64,000 bases of DNA from Chitinophaga sp. 180180018-3 (GTDB taxonomy: Bacteria; Bacteroidota; Bacteroidia; Chitinophagales; Chitinophagaceae): contig NZ_CP140772.1 of NCBI RefSeq assembly GCF_037893185.1, positions 4,712,001-4,776,000 of the forward strand. Direction: 5' to 3'. A program made the position numbers and the translations under genes. Shown in pieces: positions 17,151-26,687 of the stretch. How positions within the stretch are numbered: position 1 is the stretch's first letter; each line of letters opens with the position of its first letter. A model generated the notes under the pieces. That model did no database searches and was not told the origin of the DNA. It saw only the letters and a program-made list of their open reading frames with translations.

Positions 17151-20100
17151 TTAGTTTCGGTTTGAGAAATACATCCAGTCCAGGTTAAACAGGTGACCAT
17201 CTTTGCCGTCCGTGCTCCTGGTGATAACGTAGAGATCATGTTGCCCTTTTACCGGCTGCATCGGCGCACTGATCACTTTCCAACCGCTCTTTGCATCCGG
17301 TGCGGTGCCGGCAGGAACTACCACCTTGCTGATCACCGGACCATCGGGTTTATCGAGATGCACCTCAATAGTACCGCCAGCTCCCTGCAGTTGTGCATTG
17401 TAGCGGATACCTGCTACATTATCCAGCCAAAGCTGTTTAAAGTGGCAGAAGCTGTTGTTGTTGGCATAGCAGTAAGACAAGGCCAATGTGGTGACGGTGC
17501 TGATGAACATATTCCCTTCATCAAAATCCTCCAATTGTACTGTCGGATGCTGAAGCAGGATATAATCACGTCCGGTAAGCGGCTCTATGCCATTGGCGCC
17601 CTTATCAGTATAAGATGCCATCAGCAGGTAAGCGCCATCGTTGCCTTTGCCGATATGTTTATTCAGCAGCTGCGTGCCGTGCATGGGCAGCGAAGCGCCG
17701 GCGTTATTCAGGGAAAGGATGTACTGCACAATTTCGCGTGCATCGTCCTGCTTCATATCCGGGTGCGACGACATAGTACGATTACCCCAGTTGCCGCTGC
17801 CGCCGGCAATGATCTTGGCGGCAAGTTTACTGATGGTGGCTTCATCAGCGGAATAACGTTTAGAGATATCCGTTAGACTGGGCCCTACGGAAGTAGCCTT
17901 CTCAGCGTGACAGGCTTTACAGTCGAGCGACCAGAAAAGGCTGTTGCCTTTAGCATGCTGCAAAGACGCTGCCGACGTGCCTTTGGCCAGTACAGGCGCG
18001 AGGTCTTTGCCCACCGGCATATAGTCGAAAGAGACCTGTACCGTGCTGCTATCCGGTATTCCATCTTCCTGATCCTTTACTACTACCTCATAGTCCAGCG
18101 GAACATTATCCCAATAGAAGCTGCGGTTGGCAGTGGTATTGATTTTCACCGACGGAGGAGCGTTGCCCACTTTAACATCCAGGGCAGCGGTACCTTCCGC
18201 GCCGTGATTATCTTTCACCGACAATATTACTTTGTAGATACCCGGTTGTTTGAAGGTGTAATTAGTTTCAGCACCTGTGAGCGTTTCATTGCCAACCTTC
18301 CAGGAATAGGTCAACTGGTCGCCTTTGTCGTAGTCCACTGAGCCGGTGGCCGACAAATGCACCTGCAGCGGGGCAGCGCCATATAGTTCACTGCTTTTAA
18401 TGACGGCTACCGGTTTGCGGTTGCCTTCCGCATAGGTGATCCGCACGAGTTTGGCGTCGGAATTTTTAGCGAACCAGTTGGTACCGTATTCCAGCATATA
18501 GATACTGCCATCAGGAGCGATCTGCATATCGACCGGTGCAGCAAATTCAATATTTTCGAGGAAAGGCTCCATGCGGAGGTAGTTTCCATCTTTATCGAGT
18601 GTCACTGCTTTCACCCAATGACGTACCCAGTCGTATATAAATAATTTACCGTTGTAATAATCCGATAATTTATAAGGGGCATCCTTATACAGATCGCTGT
18701 AGAATACAGGGCCTGCCAGTAATGTCTCTCCCCCCTTCCCTACTTGCGGGAATATGGGAGATGCAGCATCTCCATACCATATCATGGCTGGCTGTGCAGG
18801 CGGCAATTCTTTGATACCGGTGTTGTTGGGAGAATTGTTGACAGGATGCAATGGATCTTTAGCAGGTCGTTCTTTTTTAGCGGCATAGTCCCAGATGGGA
18901 TAAGCCTGGTTGTTACCATTGAAATAAGGCCAGCCGAAGAAGCCTGGTTTCCGTGCCTGGTTGATTTCATCGAAGCTGATGGTGCTGCCTTCATTCGAGG
19001 GCACCTTGGTATCGGGCCCGATGTCGCCCCAGTATAAGAATGCATTCTTCATGTCTACATGAAAGCGGTAAGGATTGCGGCATCCCATCACGTATATTTC
19101 CGGACGTCCTTTGGAGCCATCTTTCGGGAAGAGGTTACCATCGGGGATGGAATAGGTACCATTTTCTTCCGGCTTGATGCGGAGGATTTTTCCGCGCAGG
19201 TCGTTGCTGTTGGCCGCGCTGCCCTGATCATCGCTGAGGCCTCTGCCTGGCCGTTCATCTACCGGCGTATAGCCTTCTGTTTCTTCAGCATTGGTATTAT
19301 CACCGATAGACAGGTACAATAAGCCACCCGGGCCAAAGGAAAGATAGCCGGCAGAGTGGCAGCAATAGCGCCGTTGTGTTGGCACCTCCATCACAACCTT
19401 TTCGGTAGAGCGATCCAGCGTATCGCCACGCAATTCCATTCTTACGAGTTTGTTATACCACTTTTCACCGGCGGGTGCATAGTAGAAAAATACGCGGTGA
19501 TTGGTTTTATAATCCGGATCCAGTGCGGCACCCAGCAATCCATCTTCGATGCCACTGAACACATCAAAATGACCTATCGCTTTGGTTTGGCGTAAAGCGG
19601 CATCATACATTTTCACATCTCCCTTACGCTCAATAAACATGACGTTACCACCAGGCAGTATGCACATTTCCATTGGTTCATCGAGCCCATGGTCTAACAC
19701 CGTATAGGTGTAACGGTTAGTATCCGGCGGCGCCAGCGTCAGCGAAGCTTTTGTATAATCCGGCAGTTTATTGCCACCTATCAGATAGCCCATTGCTTTG
19801 CTAACAGCGCCTGCATCGGCATTGGGTGAAACGATGTATAACCTGCCACCGTCCTGCTGTAGTTCCCTGTCTGTTGCCAGGTCTTTCCATTCATGCAGCC
19901 ACGTCCAGTCTTTACGCTGATCTGCCGTATCCTTTATAGCGAGGATACCACCACCACCTGCTTCAGCGTAGCGTTTCAATGCGGGTACCTGTCTGAAACC
20001 GAGACTATCCGACAAAGAAAAAGGCAGACAAACAGCGCTGAACTCCCGCAGGGAATCTTCCTTGAACAGGTGCCGGTCGCCCGTCAACACCAGCTGCCAT

Positions 20101-20243
20101 CCTTCCTTGCGGGCGGTTTCCTGGATTGACTTTACCCAGCTACTTTCGCGATTGGTTGTGTAACAAAGGATACGGGTCGTGGATCTCTTGCCGGTACAGG
20201 CAAAGAGCAGCACTAACAACAACAGTTGAACTAATTTCTTCAT
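17151..20243 (-). CDS. Multidomain lipoprotein: ThuA-like, sorbosone-dehydrogenase-like propeller, PKD, cytochrome c, CBM-like
   Basis: The 1030-residue lipoprotein (lipobox LLFAC near residue 16) has five parts. They are a ThuA-like domain (about 24-160), a glucose/L-sorbosone dehydrogenase-type beta-propeller (about 183-600, with SAGYLSFGPGGLLYLSIGDN and GCRNPYRFHVD), a PKD domain (about 610-695), a class I cytochrome c domain with CKACH (C775 to H779), and a C-terminal CBM6-like region ending LFNLDWMYFS. Such propellers use PQQ or related cofactors to oxidise sugars, and the fused cytochrome could accept the electrons. It sits between SusD and the permease and is probably the periplasmic or surface oxidase of the locus. 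Confidence 0.88.
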   Translation of the reverse strand: MKKLVQLLLLVLLFACTGKRSTTRILCYTTNRESSWVKSIQETARKEGWQLVLTGDRHLFKEDSLREFSAVCLPFSLSDSLGFRQVPALKRYAEAGGGGILAIKDTADQRKDWTWLHEWKDLATDRELQQDGGRLYIVSPNADAGAVSKAMGYLIGGNKLPDYTKASLTLAPPDTNRYTYTVLDHGLDEPMEMCILPGGNVMFIERKGDVKMYDAALRQTKAIGHFDVFSGIEDGLLGAALDPDYKTNHRVFFYYAPAGEKWYNKLVRMELRGDTLDRSTEKVVMEVPTQRRYCCHSAGYLSFGPGGLLYLSIGDNTNAEETEGYTPVDERPGRGLSDDQGSAANSNDLRGKILRIKPEENGTYSIPDGNLFPKDGSKGRPEIYVMGCRNPYRFHVDMKNAFLYWGDIGPDTKVPSNEGSTISFDEINQARKPGFFGWPYFNGNNQAYPIWDYAAKKERPAKDPLHPVNNSPNNTGIKELPPAQPAMIWYGDAASPIFPQVGKGGETLLAGPVFYSDLYKDAPYKLSDYYNGKLFIYDWVRHWVKAVTLDKDGNYLRMEPFLENIEFAAPVDMQIAPDGSIYMLEYGTNWFAKNSDAKLVRITYAEGNRKPVAVIKSSELYGAAPLQVHLSATGSVDYDKGDQLTYSWKVGNETLTGAETNYTFKQPGIYKVILSVKDNHGAEGTAALDVKVGNAPPSVKINTTANRSFYWDNVPLDYEVVVKDQEDGIPDSSTVQVSFDYMPVGKDLAPVLAKGTSAASLQHAKGNSLFWSLDCKACHAEKATSVGPSLTDISKRYSADEATISKLAAKIIAGGSGNWGNRTMSSHPDMKQDDAREIVQYILSLNNAGASLPMHGTQLLNKHIGKGNDGAYLLMASYTDKGANGIEPLTGRDYILLQHPTVQLEDFDEGNMFISTVTTLALSYCYANNNSFCHFKQLWLDNVAGIRYNAQLQGAGGTIEVHLDKPDGPVISKVVVPAGTAPDAKSGWKVISAPMQPVKGQHDLYVITRSTDGKDGHLFNLDWMYFSNRN

Positions 20244-20259
20244 GGTTCGTCATAAATAT

Positions 20260-20283
20260 CGGCAGATGGTTTCCCATCTGCCG
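20260..20283 (-). promoter_or_regulatory. Intercistronic hairpin between susD-like and downstream gene
   Basis: Perfect 10-bp arms (20260-20269 and 20274-20283) flank a four-base loop, between the SusD stop and the next start codon. There is no T-run. It may stabilise the susC/susD part of the message or lower downstream expression. Confidence 0.5.
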
Positions 20284-20298
20284 TTGTTGGAATAATAA

Positions 20299-21900
20299 TT
20301 AGTAGCCCGGATTCTGTTTGATGGACCCACCGCTTTTATCGATTTCCGATTGTGGGATCGGGAACAGGTATTTACTGCCACCGGCAGGGGCTTTGAAGCT
20401 GCCACCTTTGCCGTTAGACCAGGATTTTGTGGAATAGTCTTTCATCGTAGATACGTAGATATTCCAGCGCAGCAGATCGAACAGGCGGGTATATTCGCAG
20501 CCCAGTTCTACCCGGCGCTCGTGGCGTACAGCCGTGCGCAGATCGTCGCCGGCAGTTACCATTCGCAGCGGCGTATTGGGGATCTTGCGTATGCGGGAAA
20601 TCGCTTCCACATCTGTGTGGGATGATCCGGAAGCGCGGGTGCGTACCTGGTTGATATAATCAGCTACCGTTTGTTTATCGCCACCACTTTCCAATACTGC
20701 TTCTGCGTACATCAGCAATACATCTGCATAGCGGATCAGGTACATGGTCCATGCATCGTCGCCCCAGCCTTGTCCGCGGCGGTCGTATGTCAGGAATACT
20801 TTCCTGTTATGATGGCCGGTGTTGGGATAGGTGGAGAAGTCGAGCACTTCCGGGTTACGCGGATTCGGGAATACATCGCCCTGATCGAGCAGGGTAAACA
20901 GGGCGCGGGGATCGCCCGGCTCAAACTCGTTCACCAGCGATTGAGTAGGGCAATCGAAGCCCCAGCCGCCTGCACTGCGGGGAGAGCAGTATACAGGTAT
21001 AGTTGATCCGTAGATAAATGAGCCGGGATCATCTCCAAAGATGATCGGGAAAACGGATTCCCTGCTTTTGTAACCATCTTTCAAAAACAATTGCTGGTAT
21101 TGTGGTTCCAGGCTGAAGGCCTTTGAGTCGATCACTTTCTTTGCAGCATCACGGGCTTTGGCGTAAAGTGATTTATCGTCTTCCGCGAAGAAGAGATAAG
21201 CTCTTGCCTGCAGGGCCCACACCACTTCTTTTGTAACGCGGCCCAGTTCCAGATCCGGTATATCGTTGCGGGAAGGGAGTGCCGGTTCTGCAGCAGCGGC
21301 ATCCAGTTCAGCCAGAATGAACTGGTATGTTTCGGTGGAAGAAGCGCGGTTTATTTTATTACGATCAGCTACTGCCACTGTTTTCGTGATCAGGGGTACG
21401 CCGCCGAAAATACGCAGCAGATCGAGGTAATAGTACGCGCGCAGGAAGTGAACTTCTGCCAGGTAACGCTTGCGGGTATCGTCGGGCACCGGTGTACCTT
21501 TATCGTCTACGAGTGTGGCGCCGGGCAGGCGTTCCAATGCTACGTTACAACTGGCAATGCCGGCGTAACAGGCACCCCAGAGACCATTCAGTGTTTCGTT
21601 GTTAGTGAGCGTACGGCCGAATCCGAGATCGAGCACAAAGGGGCGGTCGTTGTTATCAGATCCACCTTTATCTGATTCGTCGGTGGCCATATTGCCCAAC
21701 TCAGCGATGGCAGCCTGGTAGCCCCAGAAGTTATAAAAGCCGAGATAGCAATTCACGACAGTTTTATAGCCGGCTCCGGGCGAGTTGAAGAAGTTATCGT
21801 CTGTTTGCTGACCAGCCGGAGGCCTGTTCAGATAATCCTTCGAACAGGAAACGGCGAGCAATGCAACTATTAACGGTAAAGTATATACGATTTTTTTCAT
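20299..21900 (-). CDS. SusD/RagB outer-membrane nutrient-binding lipoprotein
   Basis: The 533-residue protein has a lipobox (LIVALLAVSCSKDYLN) and SusD-type helical repeats (VHFLRAYYYLDLLRIFGGVP, then WALQARAYLFFAEDDKSLYA). The C-terminal pattern is characteristic (AVRHERRVELGCEYTRLFDL and LFPIPQSEIDKSG). It binds the glycan at the cell surface and caps the adjacent SusC channel. It lies 18 bp downstream of SusC in the same operon. The ligand cannot be inferred from sequence. Confidence 0.96.
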   Translation of the reverse strand: MKKIVYTLPLIVALLAVSCSKDYLNRPPAGQQTDDNFFNSPGAGYKTVVNCYLGFYNFWGYQAAIAELGNMATDESDKGGSDNNDRPFVLDLGFGRTLTNNETLNGLWGACYAGIASCNVALERLPGATLVDDKGTPVPDDTRKRYLAEVHFLRAYYYLDLLRIFGGVPLITKTVAVADRNKINRASSTETYQFILAELDAAAAEPALPSRNDIPDLELGRVTKEVVWALQARAYLFFAEDDKSLYAKARDAAKKVIDSKAFSLEPQYQQLFLKDGYKSRESVFPIIFGDDPGSFIYGSTIPVYCSPRSAGGWGFDCPTQSLVNEFEPGDPRALFTLLDQGDVFPNPRNPEVLDFSTYPNTGHHNRKVFLTYDRRGQGWGDDAWTMYLIRYADVLLMYAEAVLESGGDKQTVADYINQVRTRASGSSHTDVEAISRIRKIPNTPLRMVTAGDDLRTAVRHERRVELGCEYTRLFDLLRWNIYVSTMKDYSTKSWSNGKGGSFKAPAGGSKYLFPIPQSEIDKSGGSIKQNPGY

Positions 21901-21918
21901 GAGTTGCGGTATTAGTGA

Positions 21919-24900
21919 TTAAAACCTGGCGTTAAGTCCGATCATAAAAGTGCGGGCCTGGGGGAAGTATCCCTGATCGATACCCACCAGCCGGGGATTT
22001 TCGCTACCCATTTCCGGATCGAGACCGCTGTATTTTGTAAATGTGAACAGGTTCTGCGCGCCTACGTATATCCGTAACTGTGGTATATGTGCACGTTCCA
22101 GCCAGTTCGACGGGAAGTTGTATCCTACCTGGATATTCTTGAGGCGCAGATAGGAACCATCTTCCACGAAATAATCGGACACGCTGTTATTCAGACCGGC
22201 AACAGAAGAGATCTTATAATATTTGTTGGTGGAGCCGGGGCCGTTCCAGGATTTCTGCAGGAATCCTTTCGGAGCGTTGTACCAGCCGGTGCCGGCTTCT
22301 GTATCATAGCGCAGGATGTTCATCACATCATTACCCTGAGAGCCCTGCCAGAACATGGTCAGATCGAAGCGTTTATAGTTCAGACCGATGTTGATACCGT
22401 ATACGAAGTCGGGCCAGGGATTGCCAATCATGGTACGGTCGGCAGCATCCAGTTTTCCATCCGGACCAGGCACTACCTTGCCGTTGGCATCGGTACCGTT
22501 GATATCTTTAAAGCGGAGATCACCAGGAGTGCTGATACCCTTCTGCGGGCTTTTATCCACTTCGTCCTGCGTTTGGAAGATGCCATCAGTTTTCCATCCG
22601 AAGTAATAACCAACCGGCATCCCCTCTTCCGTTTTACTGATTACTTCACCGAGGTGCGCAGTAGTATAGATAGGTTCGCCACCACCCATGCTCAGCACTT
22701 TGTTTTTGAAAGTGGAAACATTCAGGCGGGCGTTATAGGAGAAATCGCCGAAGGAGTGGGTATGTCCGATGGACACTTCCCATCCTTTATTGACCATTTT
22801 ACCGGCATTGATCCAGTATGGGCTGCCGGCGGGGTATCCCATCGCAGCGGGGAGTGGCACCTGCACGAGCATGTTCCCCACCTTTTTATTGAAATAATCC
22901 ACGCTTACATCCAGTTCCCCTTTGAAGAACTGCAGTTCCAGGGCAACATCGGCCTGCGTAGAGGTTTCCCACTGCAAAGTAGGATTGGCCATCGTTTTGC
23001 GTTCAGCGCCCAGGTAGGGGTTATTGGTGTTGCCAAACAGGTAGCGATAGAAGGTATTACCGTAGGTAGACAGATACAAACCGCTTCCTCCGCCCACGTT
23101 CTGATTACCGATGCTGCCATAGCTGGCGCGGAGCTTACCGCTGGTGAGCCAGGGAAGGTTAGCATCTTTCAGGAAGTTTTCTTCGGAGAAACGCCATGCG
23201 GCAGATACAGAGGGGAAAGTACCCCAGCGGTATCCCGGGCCGAAGCTGGAAGATCCATCGCGGCGCACATTGGCAGCGAGAATGTAACGGTCGGCATATA
23301 CGTAGTTAATACGTCCGAGGAATGAATTCAACGCACTGGAATAAGTATAACCCGAAGCGCCTGGATTTAAAGTACCGGCATTGATAATACGCATATCAGG
23401 ATCGTTGTTAACTATTCCTTGTTTGGAAGCACCATAGTTGAGCTCTTTCCTCAGCTCAGCAGCCACGCCCGCCATAGCTGTTACATGGTGACGGCCAAAG
23501 CTTTTATCGAACGTGAGTGTGTTCTCCCATACGAAATAGTTATTCCAGTCGGAGGTATTGCTCACCGTATTGAGATTGGCGTAATCGAATGGATTCAGGT
23601 AGTAGGAAGGCGTGAATCCTTTGGAGATGCCACGTGCCAGGTCCATTCCGAAGTTACTGCGGAAAGCGAGGGGCTCCAGGATTTTCACATCCAGTGCAGC
23701 GCCTCCCTTGATAGCGATACCTTCCCAGATGCTTTGCTGCATACGTTCTACCTGGCCAACGGGGTTGGGCTTGTTGGAATAGAGTATACCGGCATATTGG
23801 GAATAAGGATTGCTGGCATCATAGCCGTCCATGATAGTACCGAGTGTGGAGGGTATATCTTTCAGGTTATTGCGGAACACCGGTGTGATAGGATCTGCTG
23901 CCATAGCGCTGAAGATGGTACCGCTATAAGGATTGTTCTCATCCACATTGCGGCGGCTTTCGTAGATCAGTCCGATGTTGCTGCTGAATTTCACACGCGG
24001 GCTGATATCGGCTCCCACATTGGTTCTCCAGGAGATGCGCTGGTAATCGGATCCTTTCACGATACCTTCCTGTTTCATATAGCCGGCAGAAGTATTGTAG
24101 GTAAGATTTTTACCGGCACCGGTGAGGCCCAGGTTATAGCTTTGCACAACGGCATTATCGCGCATGATTTCTTTCCACCAGTCGGTGCCGTTAGGACTGC
24201 CGGTGTTCTCCGCAACGAATTTCAGCACCTGTGCTATTTTGGCGTCAGAATCGAGGCTGGTAGGCATTGGGGAGTTACCCGCGCTGTAAGCTCTTTTCTT
24301 ATATTCGATGAATTCTGAGGCGTTGAGCATGTGCGGGCGTTTCCAGGCAGATTGTATGCCGGTGTAGCTGTCGAAAGTCACATGCATTTTCTGATCGGTT
24401 TTGCTGCCTTTGCGGGTAGTGATGATAACCACGCCGTTAGAGCCCCTGGCTCCATAGATAGCTGCCGCAGAAGCATCTTTCAGGATATCCATCGATTCAA
24501 TATCGTTAGGGTTCAGCCAGCCGATATCGGTCTGAGGCAAACCATCCACGATATAAAGCGGAGCGTTGGCGCCGCTGATGGAACCGATTCCCCTGATGCG
24601 TACTACCGGCGGAGATCCGGGGCTACCGCTGCTTTGCGACACCGTTACGCCGCTCACCTTACCCTGCAGGGCTTCTGCCGCGTTGCGTACAGGTACGTTG
24701 CGCAGGTCTTTGCTGCTGATGGAGCTGATAGCCCCTGTTACATCCTTTTTGCGTTGGGTACCATAACCGATCACCACTACCTCATTGAGGCCACTGGTAG
24801 ATTCCTCGAGTACGATTGCCAGCGGTGCACTACCGTTTACTGTCACTTCTTTCGATTCATATCCCATATAAGTGATCAGCAATACGGCACCGGAGGAAGC

Positions 24901-25395
24901 CTGCAGCGAAAAGTTTCCCTTTGCATCCGTAACAGCGCCCTGGCTGCTGCCTTTCACTTTAACAGATACCCCTACGAGCGGGTTGCCTTTACTGTCTTCC
25001 ACATGACCGGAAACAGTATTATCGGCCGCTTCGGCGCGCGGAGCAATCACGACCAGGTTATGGTCTACGATCCGGTAAGAGATGGTGCTGTCGAGAATCT
25101 TGTTCATGATTTCGGCGAGCAGTGCATCTTTAACGTGCAGGTCTATTTTACCTAGGCGGCGGATGGTGTTGTAGTTATAAAAGAAGCGATAATCGCTTTC
25201 TTTCTGGATCTTTTCGAAAATCTTGTCTGCGTCGGTTCTGCTAAAGGAAAGGGTAAATTTTTCCTGCGAAAATACCACCGCTGAAGCATGCAAACAGGAG
25301 AGCAACACCACAACAAAGCATAACTTCATAATGAGGAATAATTTGATGGTCTGGCCGGGCGCATAGGAAGTCCCTCCAAATCTTCTTTTTTTCAT
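21919..25395 (-). CDS. SusC/RagA TonB-dependent outer-membrane transporter with STN domain
   Basis: The 1158-residue protein has, in order: a signal segment, an STN secretin/TonB N-terminal domain (about 45-110) that contacts FecR-type anti-sigma factors, a CarboxypepD_reg-like domain (about 128-215), a plug domain (VIGYGTQRKKDVTGAISSI, DGLPQTDI, AAAIYGARGSNGVV), and a 22-strand-type barrel. The STN domain agrees with the FecR and sigma genes directly upstream. It imports the ligand of the paired SusD protein. The 197 bp upstream contain two hairpins and probably its own regulated promoter. Confidence 0.97.
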   Translation of the reverse strand: MKKRRFGGTSYAPGQTIKLFLIMKLCFVVVLLSCLHASAVVFSQEKFTLSFSRTDADKIFEKIQKESDYRFFYNYNTIRRLGKIDLHVKDALLAEIMNKILDSTISYRIVDHNLVVIAPRAEAADNTVSGHVEDSKGNPLVGVSVKVKGSSQGAVTDAKGNFSLQASSGAVLLITYMGYESKEVTVNGSAPLAIVLEESTSGLNEVVVIGYGTQRKKDVTGAISSISSKDLRNVPVRNAAEALQGKVSGVTVSQSSGSPGSPPVVRIRGIGSISGANAPLYIVDGLPQTDIGWLNPNDIESMDILKDASAAAIYGARGSNGVVIITTRKGSKTDQKMHVTFDSYTGIQSAWKRPHMLNASEFIEYKKRAYSAGNSPMPTSLDSDAKIAQVLKFVAENTGSPNGTDWWKEIMRDNAVVQSYNLGLTGAGKNLTYNTSAGYMKQEGIVKGSDYQRISWRTNVGADISPRVKFSSNIGLIYESRRNVDENNPYSGTIFSAMAADPITPVFRNNLKDIPSTLGTIMDGYDASNPYSQYAGILYSNKPNPVGQVERMQQSIWEGIAIKGGAALDVKILEPLAFRSNFGMDLARGISKGFTPSYYLNPFDYANLNTVSNTSDWNNYFVWENTLTFDKSFGRHHVTAMAGVAAELRKELNYGASKQGIVNNDPDMRIINAGTLNPGASGYTYSSALNSFLGRINYVYADRYILAANVRRDGSSSFGPGYRWGTFPSVSAAWRFSEENFLKDANLPWLTSGKLRASYGSIGNQNVGGGSGLYLSTYGNTFYRYLFGNTNNPYLGAERKTMANPTLQWETSTQADVALELQFFKGELDVSVDYFNKKVGNMLVQVPLPAAMGYPAGSPYWINAGKMVNKGWEVSIGHTHSFGDFSYNARLNVSTFKNKVLSMGGGEPIYTTAHLGEVISKTEEGMPVGYYFGWKTDGIFQTQDEVDKSPQKGISTPGDLRFKDINGTDANGKVVPGPDGKLDAADRTMIGNPWPDFVYGINIGLNYKRFDLTMFWQGSQGNDVMNILRYDTEAGTGWYNAPKGFLQKSWNGPGSTNKYYKISSVAGLNNSVSDYFVEDGSYLRLKNIQVGYNFPSNWLERAHIPQLRIYVGAQNLFTFTKYSGLDPEMGSENPRLVGIDQGYFPQARTFMIGLNARF

Positions 25396-25424
25396 AGATT
25401 TGTTTTAGAAAGGTTTGTAAAGTA

Positions 25425-25458
25425 GGGCGTAAGCAGAGTTTCGAAGCCAGCTTACCCC
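25425..25458. promoter_or_regulatory. Inverted repeat upstream of susC-like gene
   Basis: GGGCGTAAGC and GCTTACCCC form near-perfect arms around a spacer of about 15 bases, some 30-60 bp upstream of the SusC start. It is a candidate operator or leader structure in the transcript controlled by the ECF sigma factor. Confidence 0.35.
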
Positions 25459-25483
25459 TGTTGATACATAACAGCCTTTTTGG

Positions 25484-25505
25484 AGGAAGAGTTAGCGCTC
25501 TTCCT
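25484..25505 (-). terminator. Hairpin between fecR-like and susC-like genes
   Basis: Arms AGGAAGAG (25484-25491) and CTCTTCCT (25498-25505) flank a six-base loop, with A/T-rich runs on both sides. This could end the sigma/FecR transcript before the susC promoter. Confidence 0.5.
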
Positions 25506-25592
25506 TTTTGTTTGTGTTGTCAGGAACTACCTTGTCTATGTGCGTGTGTGTTCATTACAGGTGAATTTTTGAGTTGATAAAATGATGATCCG

Positions 25593-26636
25593 TTATTTGT
25601 ACAGTTCTACGTGCTGTCCGTTAATACTATAGTGGAATGGTGTAATCATCTGCAGTAGCCGTAATGCTTTCCCGATGTCTTCTTTTTCGAATCCGCCGCT
25701 GAGTACCTCGTTTTTCATACTATCTTCCTTAAAGGATATGGTTACATTAAATTGTCGTTCCATTTTGCGGGCCACCTCTCTGAAGGTTTCGTTGGTGAAT
25801 ACCAGCTTTCGTTCTTTCCAGGCTGTTTCCACAACAAGACTCGAATCGGCGCTGACGGCGAGGTGTTTCACCTCATAGTTCAGGCGTTCAGAGAGTGCAG
25901 GGGCCTTGCCGTTGGAAGCGGCAGGTTCGGTCATGACCAGTTTTTCATTTGGCAGCAGGATAACCCGGTTATCGGGCCGGCTGTGCATTACCACCTGTAC
26001 CTTTCCGCCGATAACACTCACTTCAGCGCGGCGGTCGTCGTTATATGCTTTGATATTGAAAGAAGTGCCCAATACATGTATATCCATATCAGCGGTATGA
26101 GCCACGAAAGGGCGGACCTCGTCTTTTACCACGTCCAGGAAAACCTCTCCGCTGACATGTACATTTCTGTTGGTGATACTGAATCCGCCATCATAGCTCA
26201 GTTCACTGCCGGCATTGAGCCAAACGGTGGAACCATCGGGCAGGATAGCTTTGATGGTTTTGCCCATCGGTGCAACAATATGTTGCGTAGCAGCAGCTAC
26301 TTCTCTTGCTTTGGTGCGGTAAAGCCATTGCCCTATGGAAGTGGCGGTCACCAATATAGCCGCAGTAGCTGCCACGGCCCACCAGCGCCGGCGCCGGCTG
26401 ACCACCTGTAAGGTTCCCGGCTCGAGCTGTGAGGCCAGTTTATCCCAGCCGACTTCCGCGAAAGCTGTTTTTTCCGCAGCATCCACGTCACTGGCGCCCA
26501 CCCTGCTGATCACTGCTTCCATAAAAGCGGCGTCAGGATCTGTAGCCAGCAACTGTGCTAATTCTTCCAGTTCTTCCTGGGTAGCTGATTGTCCTGCTTT
26601 TTTTGCCAACAGGGCTGCTAATCTTTCTGATTTCAT
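25593..26636 (-). CDS. FecR-family anti-sigma factor
   Basis: From the ATG at 26636 the protein has 347 residues; the longer frame starts with a GTG 33 bp upstream. It has a cytoplasmic N-terminus that would hold the sigma factor, one membrane segment (WWAVAATAAILVTATSIGQW), a periplasmic FecR domain (DGSTVWLNAGSELSYDGGF), and a C-terminal DUF4974-type domain (FTNETFREVARKMERQF). It transmits the loaded state of the SusC protein, through the STN domain, to the sigma factor encoded just upstream. Confidence 0.95.
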   Translation of the reverse strand: MKSERLAALLAKKAGQSATQEELEELAQLLATDPDAAFMEAVISRVGASDVDAAEKTAFAEVGWDKLASQLEPGTLQVVSRRRRWWAVAATAAILVTATSIGQWLYRTKAREVAAATQHIVAPMGKTIKAILPDGSTVWLNAGSELSYDGGFSITNRNVHVSGEVFLDVVKDEVRPFVAHTADMDIHVLGTSFNIKAYNDDRRAEVSVIGGKVQVVMHSRPDNRVILLPNEKLVMTEPAASNGKAPALSERLNYEVKHLAVSADSSLVVETAWKERKLVFTNETFREVARKMERQFNVTISFKEDSMKNEVLSGGFEKEDIGKALRLLQMITPFHYSINGQHVELYK

Positions 26637-26687
26637 TGAATTCCGGATAGGATATGTGTATAGGGACACCCCTAAAACAGGAATTCC

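Noticed and set aside
22087..23325. 412-codon plus-strand open frame
   Set aside because: It is antisense to the SusC-type barrel. The minus-strand protein has all expected SusC features, so this is a frame shadow in GC-rich third positions.
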